A DNA stretch of 7,560 nt from Patescibacteria group bacterium. GTDB taxonomy: Bacteria; Patescibacteriota; Gracilibacteria; BD1-5; UBA2023. The position numbers were made by a program, and so were the translations under genes. This document shows, one piece after another, positions 1-7,060 of the stretch. Positions within the stretch are counted from its first letter, which is position 1, and each line of letters begins with the position of its first letter. Location of the stretch: contig JAUPLX010000087.1 in assembly GCA_030836665.1 (NCBI GenBank), positions 1 through 7,560 of the forward strand, given 5' to 3'. The notes under the pieces are model-generated. The model was not told the origin of the DNA. It saw only the letters and a program-made list of their open reading frames with translations, and made no database searches.

Positions 1-717
1 GAAACAAAGGTATCGCGCGCTATTTTGAGCCACCTGTACCGTGGTGGGACCGCTACAGCCCACGTCATTCGTTTCGAGATATCCCCCGACGCCCGAACGG
101 ACCGCCATATATATTCTAGGACGGTTATTAGTCCAATTACGCACTTCCATATTCCCGTCCTCGATAGTCAGTTTCTGACCAGGGGCCAAAGTTCCGATGC
201 CGACATTGCCACTGACGCTAAAATCTACGGGGTGCGAATTATAGGCTCCGCCATATCCCGTTATTCGAAATAACCCCCTAGTGCTAAGTTGGTTAGGCTG
301 ATAGGTTAAGAATCCATGAGTTGCGCTATTGCCTCGAAACATTATTGAACCATTTATGTTCGAGTCAGAAGAGGTGGAATAATTAGTTGAATCTCCGATT
401 ACCAAACTCGCGTCAGCTGGATTGAAGGGGCTATTGAATTTTTTAAAAATATCCAATTTTGCTATTGGACTCGCCGTTCCTACTCCCACGTTCCCGCTCG
501 AAACGCTGATCGCTCCGGCCAAACCGTTCAATTGGGCCACGATGTCGTTCCACGCGGTCGAAGAAACCGCCGTTCCGGAGGTGGCGTTCGGAAGGTTGCC
601 CCAAGTGGCGGCGGCGTAGGAAGCGCCGTAGTACGCCATGGCGACGGATACGCAGAACCCCGCGCCGATACGAACGCCTTTCATAACGTCAGCCAAGGTG
701 GGAAGAAGAGATTTCAT
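1..717 (-). CDS. Exported fiber/adhesin-like protein with NVGIGT repeats, partial (N-terminal 239 residues)
   Basis: The frame opens at ATG 717-715 and runs without a stop to the left edge, so the C-terminus is missing. Residues 1-13 are basic. Residues 14-37 are hydrophobic and small-residue-rich and end in AAA, which suggests a signal peptide or N-terminal anchor. Residues 50-66 (AVSSTAWNDIVAQLNGL) resemble the 'xxWNxlv.xlN' segment often found near the start of tail-fiber-like surface proteins. Two repeats follow: SGNVGVGTASPIAKLDI at 74-90 and SGNVGIGTLAPGQKLTI at 169-185. Such NVGIGT-P-KL repeats are known from phage tail fibers, S74-type spikes and Candidate Phyla Radiation surface proteins. 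I infer a cell-surface or extracellular fiber protein; ligand and assembly are unknown. DNA for residues after about 80 is clearly more AT-rich and uses ATA, TTA and AGA/AGG codons rare in the neighbours. The only three Trp codons here are TGG. No Shine-Dalgarno precedes the start. A prophage fiber gene is the main alternative. Confidence 0.75.
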   Translation of the reverse strand, partial: MKSLLPTLADVMKGVRIGAGFCVSVAMAYYGASYAAATWGNLPNATSGTAVSSTAWNDIVAQLNGLAGAISVSSGNVGVGTASPIAKLDIFKKFNSPFNPADASLVIGDSTNYSTSSDSNINGSIMFRGNSATHGFLTYQPNQLSTRGLFRITGYGGAYNSHPVDFSVSGNVGIGTLAPGQKLTIEDGNMEVRNWTNNRPRIYMAVRSGVGGYLETNDVGCSGPTTVQVAQNSARYLCF

Positions 718-745
718 ATGAAATACTTAACGGATAAACGCCGGT

Positions 746-774
746 ATCATAACGGAAATCCGGTCCGTCCGCAA
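746..774 (-). promoter_or_regulatory. Candidate promoter of the fiber-like gene
   Basis: On the minus strand TTGCGG (774-769) and TATGAT (751-746) are separated by 17 bases. The -10 box matches the consensus at 5 of 6 positions; the -35 keeps only TTG. The -10 box ends 28 bases before the ATG at 717, predicting a leader of about 20 bases with no Shine-Dalgarno. It sits in the 67-base gap after the transporter gene, the only sizeable gap on this strand left of tldD. This suggests the fiber gene has its own promoter. Pattern match by eye only. Confidence 0.4.
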
Positions 775-784
775 TACCTCAAAA

Positions 785-2005
785 TTATTCCCCGCTCGGC
801 CCTTGCGAACGCGAAAGCCGAATATTCTTATGGATGGCTTCCTTGGTGGAAGTCTTGGTCGTGTCGATGGCGGAAGAGACCTTTTTCACCTTGTTTACGA
901 ACACGTCGAGATCCTTCGCCAAATCCACGAGGATGTAAAACAGGGGCACTCCGATGAGAAGTCCGACGAATCCGAATACGTGTTCGGAAATGATGAGGAT
1001 GAGGAAGGTGAGGAAGACCGGAAATTCCATATAGGAAGAAACGATCTTCGGATTGAGGTAGTACGCCTCTACCGAGTGGACAATCGCGATCATGAACATG
1101 AGCATGAAGATGATAGTCTCTCAGCCATAATTGTACCCGACGATGAGGATCGGAATGGTGGAAAGTACGAATCCGAGAACCGGAACGAAGCCCATGATGA
1201 ATACCATGACGCCGAGCGTCGAGATGTACGGGAACACGTCCCCTCCGTGTGCCGCGCTGATAAGCAGGAGTCCGAGCGTAGTCAGAAGCGCGTTTACGAG
1301 CGCGATAAACGCCTGTGCCTTGAAGATGAGCCCGAAACCCTTGCCGATTTTCGCGAGGATGACGGAATATTCGTCGTAGAGGAAGGCGAAATTCCCGCGC
1401 TTAATCGTTTCGAGATAGCCGACGATTTTCGCGCGGTCGATAATGAATACGTAGCTCAATATGAGCGCGATGAGGATCTTTCCGAGGACGATTCCGGCAT
1501 TGCGGAGATTTTCGAAGACGTCTTTCGCGGTTTTTTCCATCGACTGCTTATCGAAGTACGACGTAATGGCCGACTTGAGCCCGAGGTCGATCTTCATGGT
1601 GGATTCGAGCGACGATATGCTCTTTTCGACGTGATCGACGATACCGGGCACCTCCGACACGATGCCCTTGGATTCCTGGAGCACTTGGGGAACGAGGTTC
1701 GAGAAGAGGAAAATGACCGCGGCGATGAAGCCGAGATACACCATGGTGACGATGACCGGAAGCCGGTTGGCACCGTTGATGAATTTGCGTACCGCGGCGG
1801 AACGGAGCGTCTTCGAGAAAGCGGAAACCTTCGAAGAAATCCAATTCGACAAATCCAAAAATAAAAACGCGAAAAGGAACGTTATCAGGAAGACGAAGAG
1901 GAAATCCGAAAGGGCGTACACGAAAAGCCCGAGCAGGGTGATCGCCGCCATTTTTTGAAAAAAGTAGCGGTTGAATACGAGCCGGAGGAAAAATGGAAGC
2001 CGCAT
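785..2005 (-). CDS. AI-2E (PerM/TqsA) family transporter, read through an in-frame TGA
   Basis: Starting at ATG 2005-2003 and reading TGA at 1123-1121 as an amino acid gives one 406-residue protein ending in TAA. That is a normal length for this family of multi-pass membrane proteins. Hydrophobic helices recur through the protein, with a longer soluble stretch at about 100-170. Family hallmarks lie on both sides of the TGA. Upstream is a 'P.lG.vlstiPil..g.nyG' stretch ending at residue 294. Downstream are HSVEAYYLNPKIV (310-322) and EHVFGFVGLLIGVP (341-354), matching the family's 'E...l.Pki' and 'hlfGl.G.l.avP' blocks. Neither half alone is a complete member. Members export autoinducer-2, sodium or other small solutes; the substrate here cannot be told. 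The start is 20 bases after the dnaX stop, so it is probably the last gene of the tldD-dnaX operon. No Shine-Dalgarno is seen. Confidence 0.88.
1121..1123 (-). other. In-frame TGA sense codon (probably Gly), residue 295 of the transporter
   Basis: The codon context on the minus strand is TAT GGC TGA GAG ACT, giving YG-x-ET. The conserved protein continues in the same frame immediately after it. Family alignments commonly have glycine around this inter-helix turn, so Gly (code 25) fits better than Trp, but one site cannot decide. Confidence 0.8.
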
Positions 2006-2025
2006 GGTTTGTGCGTTACGGGAGA

Positions 2026-3528
2026 CTAATTCGCGGATTCAATCTTAAGGGAAACCGTCCGTCCGCAAAGCGATTCGAGAAAATCGACGATGGCGGCCTT
2101 CGATTCGGGCCGTGCGAACACTCCGGAATCGAGGGAATTTTTCGGAACGATGACGAACGTGGACGGATTCGTGAAAGCCGCTTTCGGTGCGTTCTTCAAC
2201 GCCATGACGAGCGTAGTGGTCTTCGGAACGCCCTTCAGTTTCGCGACCAAATCGAGCATGGAAAACGCGGGAATCTCCGCGACCGTGGGCTCGGACGATT
2301 CGGGAAATTCCCCGTCCCGGCTCATGCCAAAGGCTTCGCCTTCAGAAATCGCCGGTCCAGGGAATTTCCCCGAACCGTCCGAAACCGGAGCCGCTTCCGA
2401 CGCTTGGACTTTCGGAGCGACCTTCTCGGAAACGGCTGCCGGAGCGCTCTTTGAAGCGGCGGGCGCGGAAGCCGCGGGGCGTGCCGGAGCGACGACGTCG
2501 GCATACGGAATCCGGGCTACCGGGCCGAAAGCGACCTTCGCGATGGTGGTCTCGATGACGAACATCGGGTCCGGGGAAACGCGGGCTCGGGCGTACGCCG
2601 CGGAAACCGATTCGAAAAAATCCGAAAGGAGCGGGAATTCCGCCGAACGCACGCCGACCTCGACGATCCGGTCGCGAAGATAAGAAAGGAGATCGTCCAC
2701 GAATTTCATCGGATCGGTCCGACGGAGCGTCTCGGCGGAAAGTTCGAATATCTTGGCGCTGTCGCGTTCGGCTACGGCTTTTTCGAGAACGTGCATGAAG
2801 TCGTCGCCCACGAGCCCGAGCCGGTTTTCGACGTAGCTTTTGGTAACCTTCTTTCCTAAAACGAACTGCTCGAAGAGCGTCAGCGCGTCGCGAAGGCCGC
2901 CGCGGGCGAGTTTGGCGATGGAAAGGATCGCGCCCTCTTCGGCTTCTATCCCCTCTTGCTCGGCAACGAATCGGAGACGTTCGGCGATGTCGGACTCGGA
3001 AATGCGGCGGAAATCGTAGCGCTGCGTGCGGGAAACGATGGTTTCCGGCACTTTGTGGACGTCGGTCGTCGCGAGGACGAATTTCACGTGTTCCGGCGGT
3101 TCTTCGAGGGTTTTCAAAAGCGCGTTGAACGCCGGGCGCGAAAGCATGTGCACTTCGTCGACGATGTACACCTTGTATTTTCCCGAAGTCGGCTGGAAGC
3201 GGGAACGTTCGATGAGATCGCGGATATGGTCGACGCCGTTGTTGGAGGCCGCGTCGATTTCGACCACGTCCACCATGCGCCCTTCGAGAAACGCCCGACA
3301 GTTTTCGCAACGGTCGCAAGGGCTTCCGTCGGCTTGGAGGTCGGTACAGTTCACCGCCTTGGCGAAAATGCGTGCGACGGTGGTCTTTCCGGTTCCGCGG
3401 GAACCGTGGAAGAGGTACCCTCCGACGGTCCGATTTTCGAGGAGCGCGTTGGAAAGGGCTTCCCGAATGAAACGCTGTCCATAGAGGGAATCCCAGTTTT
3501 GCGGGCGGTATTTCTGATAGAGGGACAC
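2026..3528 (-). CDS. dnaX: DNA polymerase III subunit gamma/tau
   Basis: This is the 500-residue ATPase subunit of the clamp loader, which opens and loads the sliding clamp for the replicative polymerase. Visible motifs, in order: the N-terminal 'YQKYRPQ' signature; Walker A GSRGTGKTT (42-50); a four-cysteine zinc module at C61, C71, C74 and C77; Walker B and the DExH-like box VDEVH (123-127); sensor 1 LATTD (152-156); an SRT motif (166-168) where many bacteria have SRC, as also in Thermus; and sensor 2 GGLRDA (210-215). An Ala/Pro-rich linker spans about 345-425, followed by a short C-terminal domain. It starts with GTG (3528-3526) four bases after the tldD stop and ends with TAG, so it is probably translationally coupled to tldD. 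No A-AAA-AAG slippery site is visible, so a frameshifted short form like that of E. coli is not indicated. Confidence 0.97.
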   Translation of the reverse strand: MSLYQKYRPQNWDSLYGQRFIREALSNALLENRTVGGYLFHGSRGTGKTTVARIFAKAVNCTDLQADGSPCDRCENCRAFLEGRMVDVVEIDAASNNGVDHIRDLIERSRFQPTSGKYKVYIVDEVHMLSRPAFNALLKTLEEPPEHVKFVLATTDVHKVPETIVSRTQRYDFRRISESDIAERLRFVAEQEGIEAEEGAILSIAKLARGGLRDALTLFEQFVLGKKVTKSYVENRLGLVGDDFMHVLEKAVAERDSAKIFELSAETLRRTDPMKFVDDLLSYLRDRIVEVGVRSAEFPLLSDFFESVSAAYARARVSPDPMFVIETTIAKVAFGPVARIPYADVVAPARPAASAPAASKSAPAAVSEKVAPKVQASEAAPVSDGSGKFPGPAISEGEAFGMSRDGEFPESSEPTVAEIPAFSMLDLVAKLKGVPKTTTLVMALKNAPKAAFTNPSTFVIVPKNSLDSGVFARPESKAAIVDFLESLCGRTVSLKIESAN

Positions 3529-3532
3529 TGGA

Positions 3533-4879
3533 CTAACCGGTTACTTTGAGACGTACGAGTACGGTGGGGGTGGCGTCGGAGACGGGCATCTGCTGCCCTT
3601 TTCCGCACGTTCCGCCGTCGAAGTGTTCGAGATCGTTTCCGACCATGCGGATTTCCGAGAGCATTCTCGGCCCGTTGCCGGAAATATTGGCCCCGCGCAC
3701 GGATTCGGCCTTCTTTCCGTTCCGGATTCGGAAACCGGAAGCGACTTTGAAAACGAAATCGCCGGTGACGGTATTCACCTGTCCTCCGCCCATTTTCGAA
3801 ACGTAGAGCCCGTCTTTGACGGAGGCGACGATTTCCTCTTTGGAATGTTTGCCGGGAGCGAGATAGGTCGAACCCATGCGGACGAGCGTTTCACAGGCGT
3901 AGGATTCGCGGCGGGCATGGCCGGTGGATTCGGTTCCGAAGAGTTCCGCCGTGCGGTTTTGGTGCATGTACGAAACGAGGACGCCCTTTTCGATGAGGAC
4001 GGTTTTTTTGGCCGGATTCCCTTCGTGGTCGAGCGCATAAAACCCCCGAAGCCCCGGAATGGTGGGATCGTCGACGACGGTCACCTCGTCGGAGGCAACC
4101 TTTTGTCCGAGCTTGCCCCGGTAAACGCTCGAACTCTGGAGGTCGGCTTCCAATCCGTGTCCTACGGCTTCGTGGATGATGGTTCCGCCGGATTCGTTCC
4201 CGATGACCACGTCCATCTCGCCCGACGGAGCGCTTTCGCCCGAAAGCGCGCGGTCGAGGTCGCGGGCGGTCTGCTCGAACAATCCGAGGAGCGATTCCGC
4301 ATCGAAACGGTGGAGGATGTCGGTACCGGTAATTTTTCCCATCACTTCCTCGTGCGCCCCGTCGCGTTTGCCCGAGAGGATGACGTAGAACGAGTGGTAT
4401 TTTTGCAGATCCTTTCCGAAAGCCCCCTTGCTCGTCGCTACGGCGTAGGCGCGGTACGAAAAATTCGCCACGACTTCGTAGCTCGTGACGAAGGGATGCT
4501 TCCCCGCGATTTCGGGAACTCGGGAAAGTACCGAGAAAATCGGCTCCGCGTCGGAAAGCGGATCGCCCGGTTCGAGAACGGCGATTTTCGCGGAAGCGGC
4601 GGCGGGCTCGCTTTCTTCGGCGAATCCGTTCGAGCGGCAGAATTCGGCAACGTCTTCTTCGATGCGGTCAAGCCTCGGGAACGCGCCGAAGCGAACGTCC
4701 TTCCCCGAGCGGGAAAGGAGCGAGAATCCTTCATGGGAACGGGAATTCGGAGCTTCCACCCGACCGTTCAACATCCGCAAGGAAAAGCCGGAAGACCTCT
4801 CGAAAAAGATTTCCCGATAGTTTCCGGGAAGCTTCGAGAGCGCCTTTCGGGCTTGGATTTCGGTGACGGTTCGTGCCAT
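3533..4879 (-). CDS. tldD: Zinc metalloprotease subunit TldD
   Basis: This 448-residue protein is the catalytic subunit of the TldD/TldE heteromeric protease. The complex unwinds and degrades flexible peptides; in E. coli it matures microcin B17 and degrades the antitoxin CcdA. The zinc site is clear: HEAVGHGLEAD at 236-246 contains HExxxH (H236, E237, H241), and GTCGKGQQMPV (423-433) supplies the usual third ligand, C425. Length is close to the E. coli protein (481). The start chosen is ATG 4879-4877. The frame stays open upstream to 6343, but that part lies exactly antisense to tldE codons and carries no family sequence. The gene ends in TAG, four bases before dnaX. Its partner tldE is divergent, 105 bases away. 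No Shine-Dalgarno is seen. A cytoplasmic location is expected; no signal peptide is present. The natural substrate is unknown. Confidence 0.96.
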   Translation of the reverse strand: MARTVTEIQARKALSKLPGNYREIFFERSSGFSLRMLNGRVEAPNSRSHEGFSLLSRSGKDVRFGAFPRLDRIEEDVAEFCRSNGFAEESEPAAASAKIAVLEPGDPLSDAEPIFSVLSRVPEIAGKHPFVTSYEVVANFSYRAYAVATSKGAFGKDLQKYHSFYVILSGKRDGAHEEVMGKITGTDILHRFDAESLLGLFEQTARDLDRALSGESAPSGEMDVVIGNESGGTIIHEAVGHGLEADLQSSSVYRGKLGQKVASDEVTVVDDPTIPGLRGFYALDHEGNPAKKTVLIEKGVLVSYMHQNRTAELFGTESTGHARRESYACETLVRMGSTYLAPGKHSKEEIVASVKDGLYVSKMGGGQVNTVTGDFVFKVASGFRIRNGKKAESVRGANISGNGPRMLSEIRMVGNDLEHFDGGTCGKGQQMPVSDATPTVLVRLKVTG

Positions 4880-4899
4880 AGGTTCGTTATCGGTGGCAA

Positions 4900-4927
4900 A
4901 GCATACCGAAAAAAAACGTTTTTCCAA
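4900..4927 (-). promoter_or_regulatory. Candidate promoter of the tldD-dnaX-transporter operon
   Basis: On the minus strand TTGGAA (4927-4922) and TATGCT (4905-4900) are 16 bases apart, each matching about 4 of 6 consensus bases. The -10 box ends 20 bases before the tldD ATG. The spacer contains an eight-T run and the palindrome at 4912-4923. Found by eye, so weak evidence. Confidence 0.35.
4912..4923. promoter_or_regulatory. 12-bp perfect palindrome in the divergent tldD/tldE control region
   Basis: AAAAACGTTTTT is its own reverse complement. It lies inside the spacer of the candidate tldD promoter and about 27 bases upstream of the candidate tldE -35 box. It could be an operator or just an A/T tract. 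Only one copy was noticed in the window. Confidence 0.3.
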
Positions 4928-4950
4928 GCCGGAAGACCCTTGTCGTCGGT

Positions 4951-4978
4951 TTGATTTTCGCTCCATTCGCGCTACCAT
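4951..4978 (+). promoter_or_regulatory. Candidate promoter of tldE, implying a leaderless mRNA
   Basis: TTGATT (4951-4956) and TACCAT (4973-4978) are 16 bases apart, each matching about 4 of 6 consensus positions. Only six bases separate the -10 box from the ATG at 4985, so transcription would begin at or next to the start codon. This agrees with the lack of any Shine-Dalgarno. Found by eye only. Confidence 0.35.
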
Positions 4979-4984
4979 CGGCAT

Positions 4985-6274
4985 ATGCAAGCACCATCTT
5001 CCAACATAACTTCCGCGCTTTCCGGGATTTTTCGGGAACTTTCGGTCGAAGGATTCGCCAACGTTTCGCGTTCCCGAGAAAAGAGCCTCACGTATTCGCC
5101 CATGGGCGAAGAGGTCTCGATCAAGGAGCGGGAAAGCCTCTCCGTCATGATTACCGTGATAAAAGACGGACGGAAAGCGACCCTCTCGATCGCGGACGAC
5201 GACGTGGGCGAAATCCGTTCCCGGCTCGAGGCCGTTTGCAAGACCTTGCCGTTCGTCACTCCGGACGAAGACGTTTCGGTACCGGATATCCGCGACTCGG
5301 TCGACGCGGACGACCGGCGTTTCGATTATTCGGGCGTCACTTCGGAAAACCTCTCCGCCGAATTCGAAAAGATCCGCGGTTTCCGGTATCCCGAAGGAGT
5401 GCTGATCGAATCTTTTTCGTTCGAGGTCGAAGAATCGGAACGCATGTTCGTCAATTCGCACGGCGCCGCGAAGCGTTACGCGAAAAGCGCGTCCCACTGG
5501 GGCGTGGAACTTTTCCTTCCTACCGAATCGGGAGGTGACGCGTGGTACGATTCGCTCTCTTTTCCGGAATTCGTCGGAGTGGACGAAAAAACGGTCAAAG
5601 AGGTCTCGGACCGCCTTCTTGCCATGTCTTCGCCAGTCGAAGCGACCTTCGCGAGCGGTACCGCCACCGTCGCGCTCGAATCGGGAGTGTTCTCGGAATT
5701 CCTCGATATCCTCTGCGGTGCCGTAACGGCGGAGAACGTTCGGCAAAAGACCACGTTCCTTGAACGTTCCGATCTCGGAAAGCCGCTCTTGCCGAAGGGT
5801 TTTTCCCTCCGCTCGGCGGCCCGTCTTCCGGATTCGGCATACGGTCGGCTTTTCGACGGCGAAGGCATTACCACCGAAGACCTCGACGTCGTTTCGGACG
5901 GAATTTGGAAAAATTTCTTTTCCGATTCCAAGAACGCGAAGAAATTCGACATCCCCACTACCGGAAATCCCGGTCCATCGAATCTCGTATTCGAAGCTCC
6001 GGTACGGCCGGAAGCGCTTACCGAAGCGAATTTCCTCTTCACGAACCTCATGGCGTTCCATACCGTCGATTCCATTAGCGGAAAATTCGCGCTCGAGGGC
6101 GAAGGATTCGAACTGAAAAACGGGAAGCCCGTCGGATACGTCAAAAACGTCGCGCTTTCGGGAAACGTCAAAGACCTCTTCGCGAATCTGGTCGCCGAGA
6201 CGGGCAACCGTCGCCGGCATGGAAACGTCGTAACCGGAGACGTCGTCGTCTCGGGACTTTCGGTAAACGTATAG
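4985..6274 (+). CDS. tldE: TldE/PmbA, partner subunit of the TldD protease
   Basis: This 429-residue protein is a member of the TldD/PmbA family and lacks the HExxxH zinc motif, as expected for TldE, the non-catalytic partner. Family-like segments include the N-terminal repeat region with 'E.sLsv.v..dgr.atlsi.d' (about 50-75), 'FLERSDLGKPLLPKGFSL' (259-276) and the C-terminal stretch 'PGPSNLVFE...' through 'GKPVGYVKNVALSGNV'. The latter matches the usual end of PmbA, where a Gly-rich turn precedes a helix. E. coli PmbA is about 450 residues, so it is full length. It starts at ATG 4985 with no Shine-Dalgarno and ends with TAG. It is divergent from tldD instead of sharing its operon, and the next gene begins one base later. 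Its codons almost entirely avoid TTA, CTA and TCA, which leaves a long open frame on the opposite strand. Confidence 0.93.
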   Translation: MQAPSSNITSALSGIFRELSVEGFANVSRSREKSLTYSPMGEEVSIKERESLSVMITVIKDGRKATLSIADDDVGEIRSRLEAVCKTLPFVTPDEDVSVPDIRDSVDADDRRFDYSGVTSENLSAEFEKIRGFRYPEGVLIESFSFEVEESERMFVNSHGAAKRYAKSASHWGVELFLPTESGGDAWYDSLSFPEFVGVDEKTVKEVSDRLLAMSSPVEATFASGTATVALESGVFSEFLDILCGAVTAENVRQKTTFLERSDLGKPLLPKGFSLRSAARLPDSAYGRLFDGEGITTEDLDVVSDGIWKNFFSDSKNAKKFDIPTTGNPGPSNLVFEAPVRPEALTEANFLFTNLMAFHTVDSISGKFALEGEGFELKNGKPVGYVKNVALSGNVKDLFANLVAETGNRRRHGNVVTGDVVVSGLSVNV

Positions 6275-6275
6275 C

Positions 6276-7046
6276 ATGCTCAGTTTCCTCGCCCCGATCG
6301 CCGCGCCGATCTGAATCTCGACCGCTGACCTCCTCGTAGCCATCGTGGGGGTTCTCTTTTTCGGGATTTTCGCGTTCCTCGGAAGCGGAAAATCCTATTC
6401 CGCCTTCTACGGAGCGGTCGTCGGGGTAGGAATCTACATCGTCCTCCAAACGCTCCTCGGTCCGACTTACCAAACGGCGGAAACGGCCAAAGTGCTCAGT
6501 CCGGGGATATCGCAGTTCCTCATCGGTTCGTCAGCGTACCTCATCCCCATCCTGTTTTTCCTTGGCCCGATAAACGGCGGATTGCAGGTCAAGGGGATGT
6601 CGAATCCCGTTCTCCGCGGGCTCGAATCGGGAACGGTAGCCGTTTTCGCGGTAGCCCTCGTATGCGCTTCAGCCTTCGGATTCATGTCGAAGACCTACGT
6701 ATTTACCGTCGATACGGCATTCACGCTCTTGAAAGATTCCGCAGGCTTTTCCGCGTTCGTCGCCGCCTCGAAAGCGTTCTCGTACCTTATCGCACACCTG
6801 CAAACCGTCGTCCTATCGGCAATCCTTTTCGCCATCTACCGCGCCTTCTTCGCGGAAATCGTAACCGCCGCGGGATTGGGGGTAATCAAGGCGGTCTTCA
6901 AACGCGGAGGTGGGAAAGGAGGAGGAAAGGACGATCACGCCGGGCACGACGACCACGGAGATGGCCACGGAGACGAGGAAGACGATCACGCCGGGCACGA
7001 CGACCACGGAGGCCATGGACATGGCGGGGGGCACGGACACCATTAG
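6276..7046 (+). CDS. Multi-pass membrane protein with His/Asp-rich cytoplasmic or exposed tail, unknown function, with in-frame TGA
   Basis: I do not recognise the family. Reading from ATG 6276 and treating TGA at 6312 as a residue gives 256 residues ending in TAG. Hydrophobic segments lie at about 16-36, 43-62, 76-99, 118-137 and 172-206, so four to six membrane passes are likely. A basic Gly/Lys linker (209-218, KRGGGKGGGK) is followed by a 38-residue tail (219-256) with 12 His, 10 Asp and 2 Glu, built partly from a 31-bp duplication. Such tails bind Zn, Ni, Co or Cu in other proteins; metal binding here is inference. The ATG is one base after the tldE stop (TAG C ATG), implying translational coupling. 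With the standard code one would have to start at GTG 6345, inside the first hydrophobic segment and 70 bases after tldE, which is less convincing. A vague likeness of the N-terminal part to CvpA-type proteins was noted but not relied on. Confidence 0.8.
6312..6314 (+). other. In-frame TGA sense codon (probably Gly), residue 13 of the His-tailed membrane protein
   Basis: The context is CCG ATC TGA ATC TCG (PI-x-IS), just before the first hydrophobic helix. The reading frame on both sides is the same, and the ATG one base after tldE is only usable if TGA is translated. Either Gly or Trp would be tolerated here. Confidence 0.65.
6930..7011 (+). repeat. 31-bp perfect direct repeat in the His-rich tail
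   Basis: Positions 6930-6960 and 6981-7011 are identical over 31 bases and offset by 51 bases (17 codons), so the frame is kept. Each copy encodes DDHAGHDDHG. Identity at synonymous positions points to a recent in-frame duplication, not to selection on the protein alone. Confidence 0.9.
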
Positions 7047-7060
7047 ATTCGGAGGTCGAA

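Noticed and set aside
25..273. Plus-strand 82-residue open frame at the left edge
   Set aside because: It is antisense to the fiber-like gene, whose repeats and signal region clearly mark the minus strand as coding.
785..1105. Separate small membrane protein starting at 1105
   Set aside because: It is the C-terminal part of the transporter in the same frame, directly after the TGA codon.
1121..1123. Selenocysteine or pseudogene explanation for the in-frame TGA
   Set aside because: Transporters of this family have no selenocysteine and no SECIS-like hairpin was evident. Independent in-frame TGAs in other intact genes, and no in-frame TAA or TAG, argue against random decay.
803..1864. Plus-strand 353-residue acidic open frame
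   Set aside because: It is exactly antisense and codon-aligned to the transporter gene, with low-complexity Asp/Glu/Arg composition and no recognisable domain.
2342..3319. Minus-strand 325-residue Arg-rich open frame
   Set aside because: It overlaps dnaX in another frame; Arg/Pro-rich composition is typical of an out-of-frame read of GC-rich coding DNA.
2026..3528. Programmed frameshift in dnaX
   Set aside because: No A-AAA-AAG type slippery sequence is visible; the longest A run seen near the middle (GAAAAAGCC) is not a typical heptamer.
4880..6343. Minus-strand open frame that would extend TldD to 936 residues
   Set aside because: It is codon-aligned antisense to tldE; it is open because tldE avoids TTA, CTA and TCA codons. 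The family sequence begins only at 4879.
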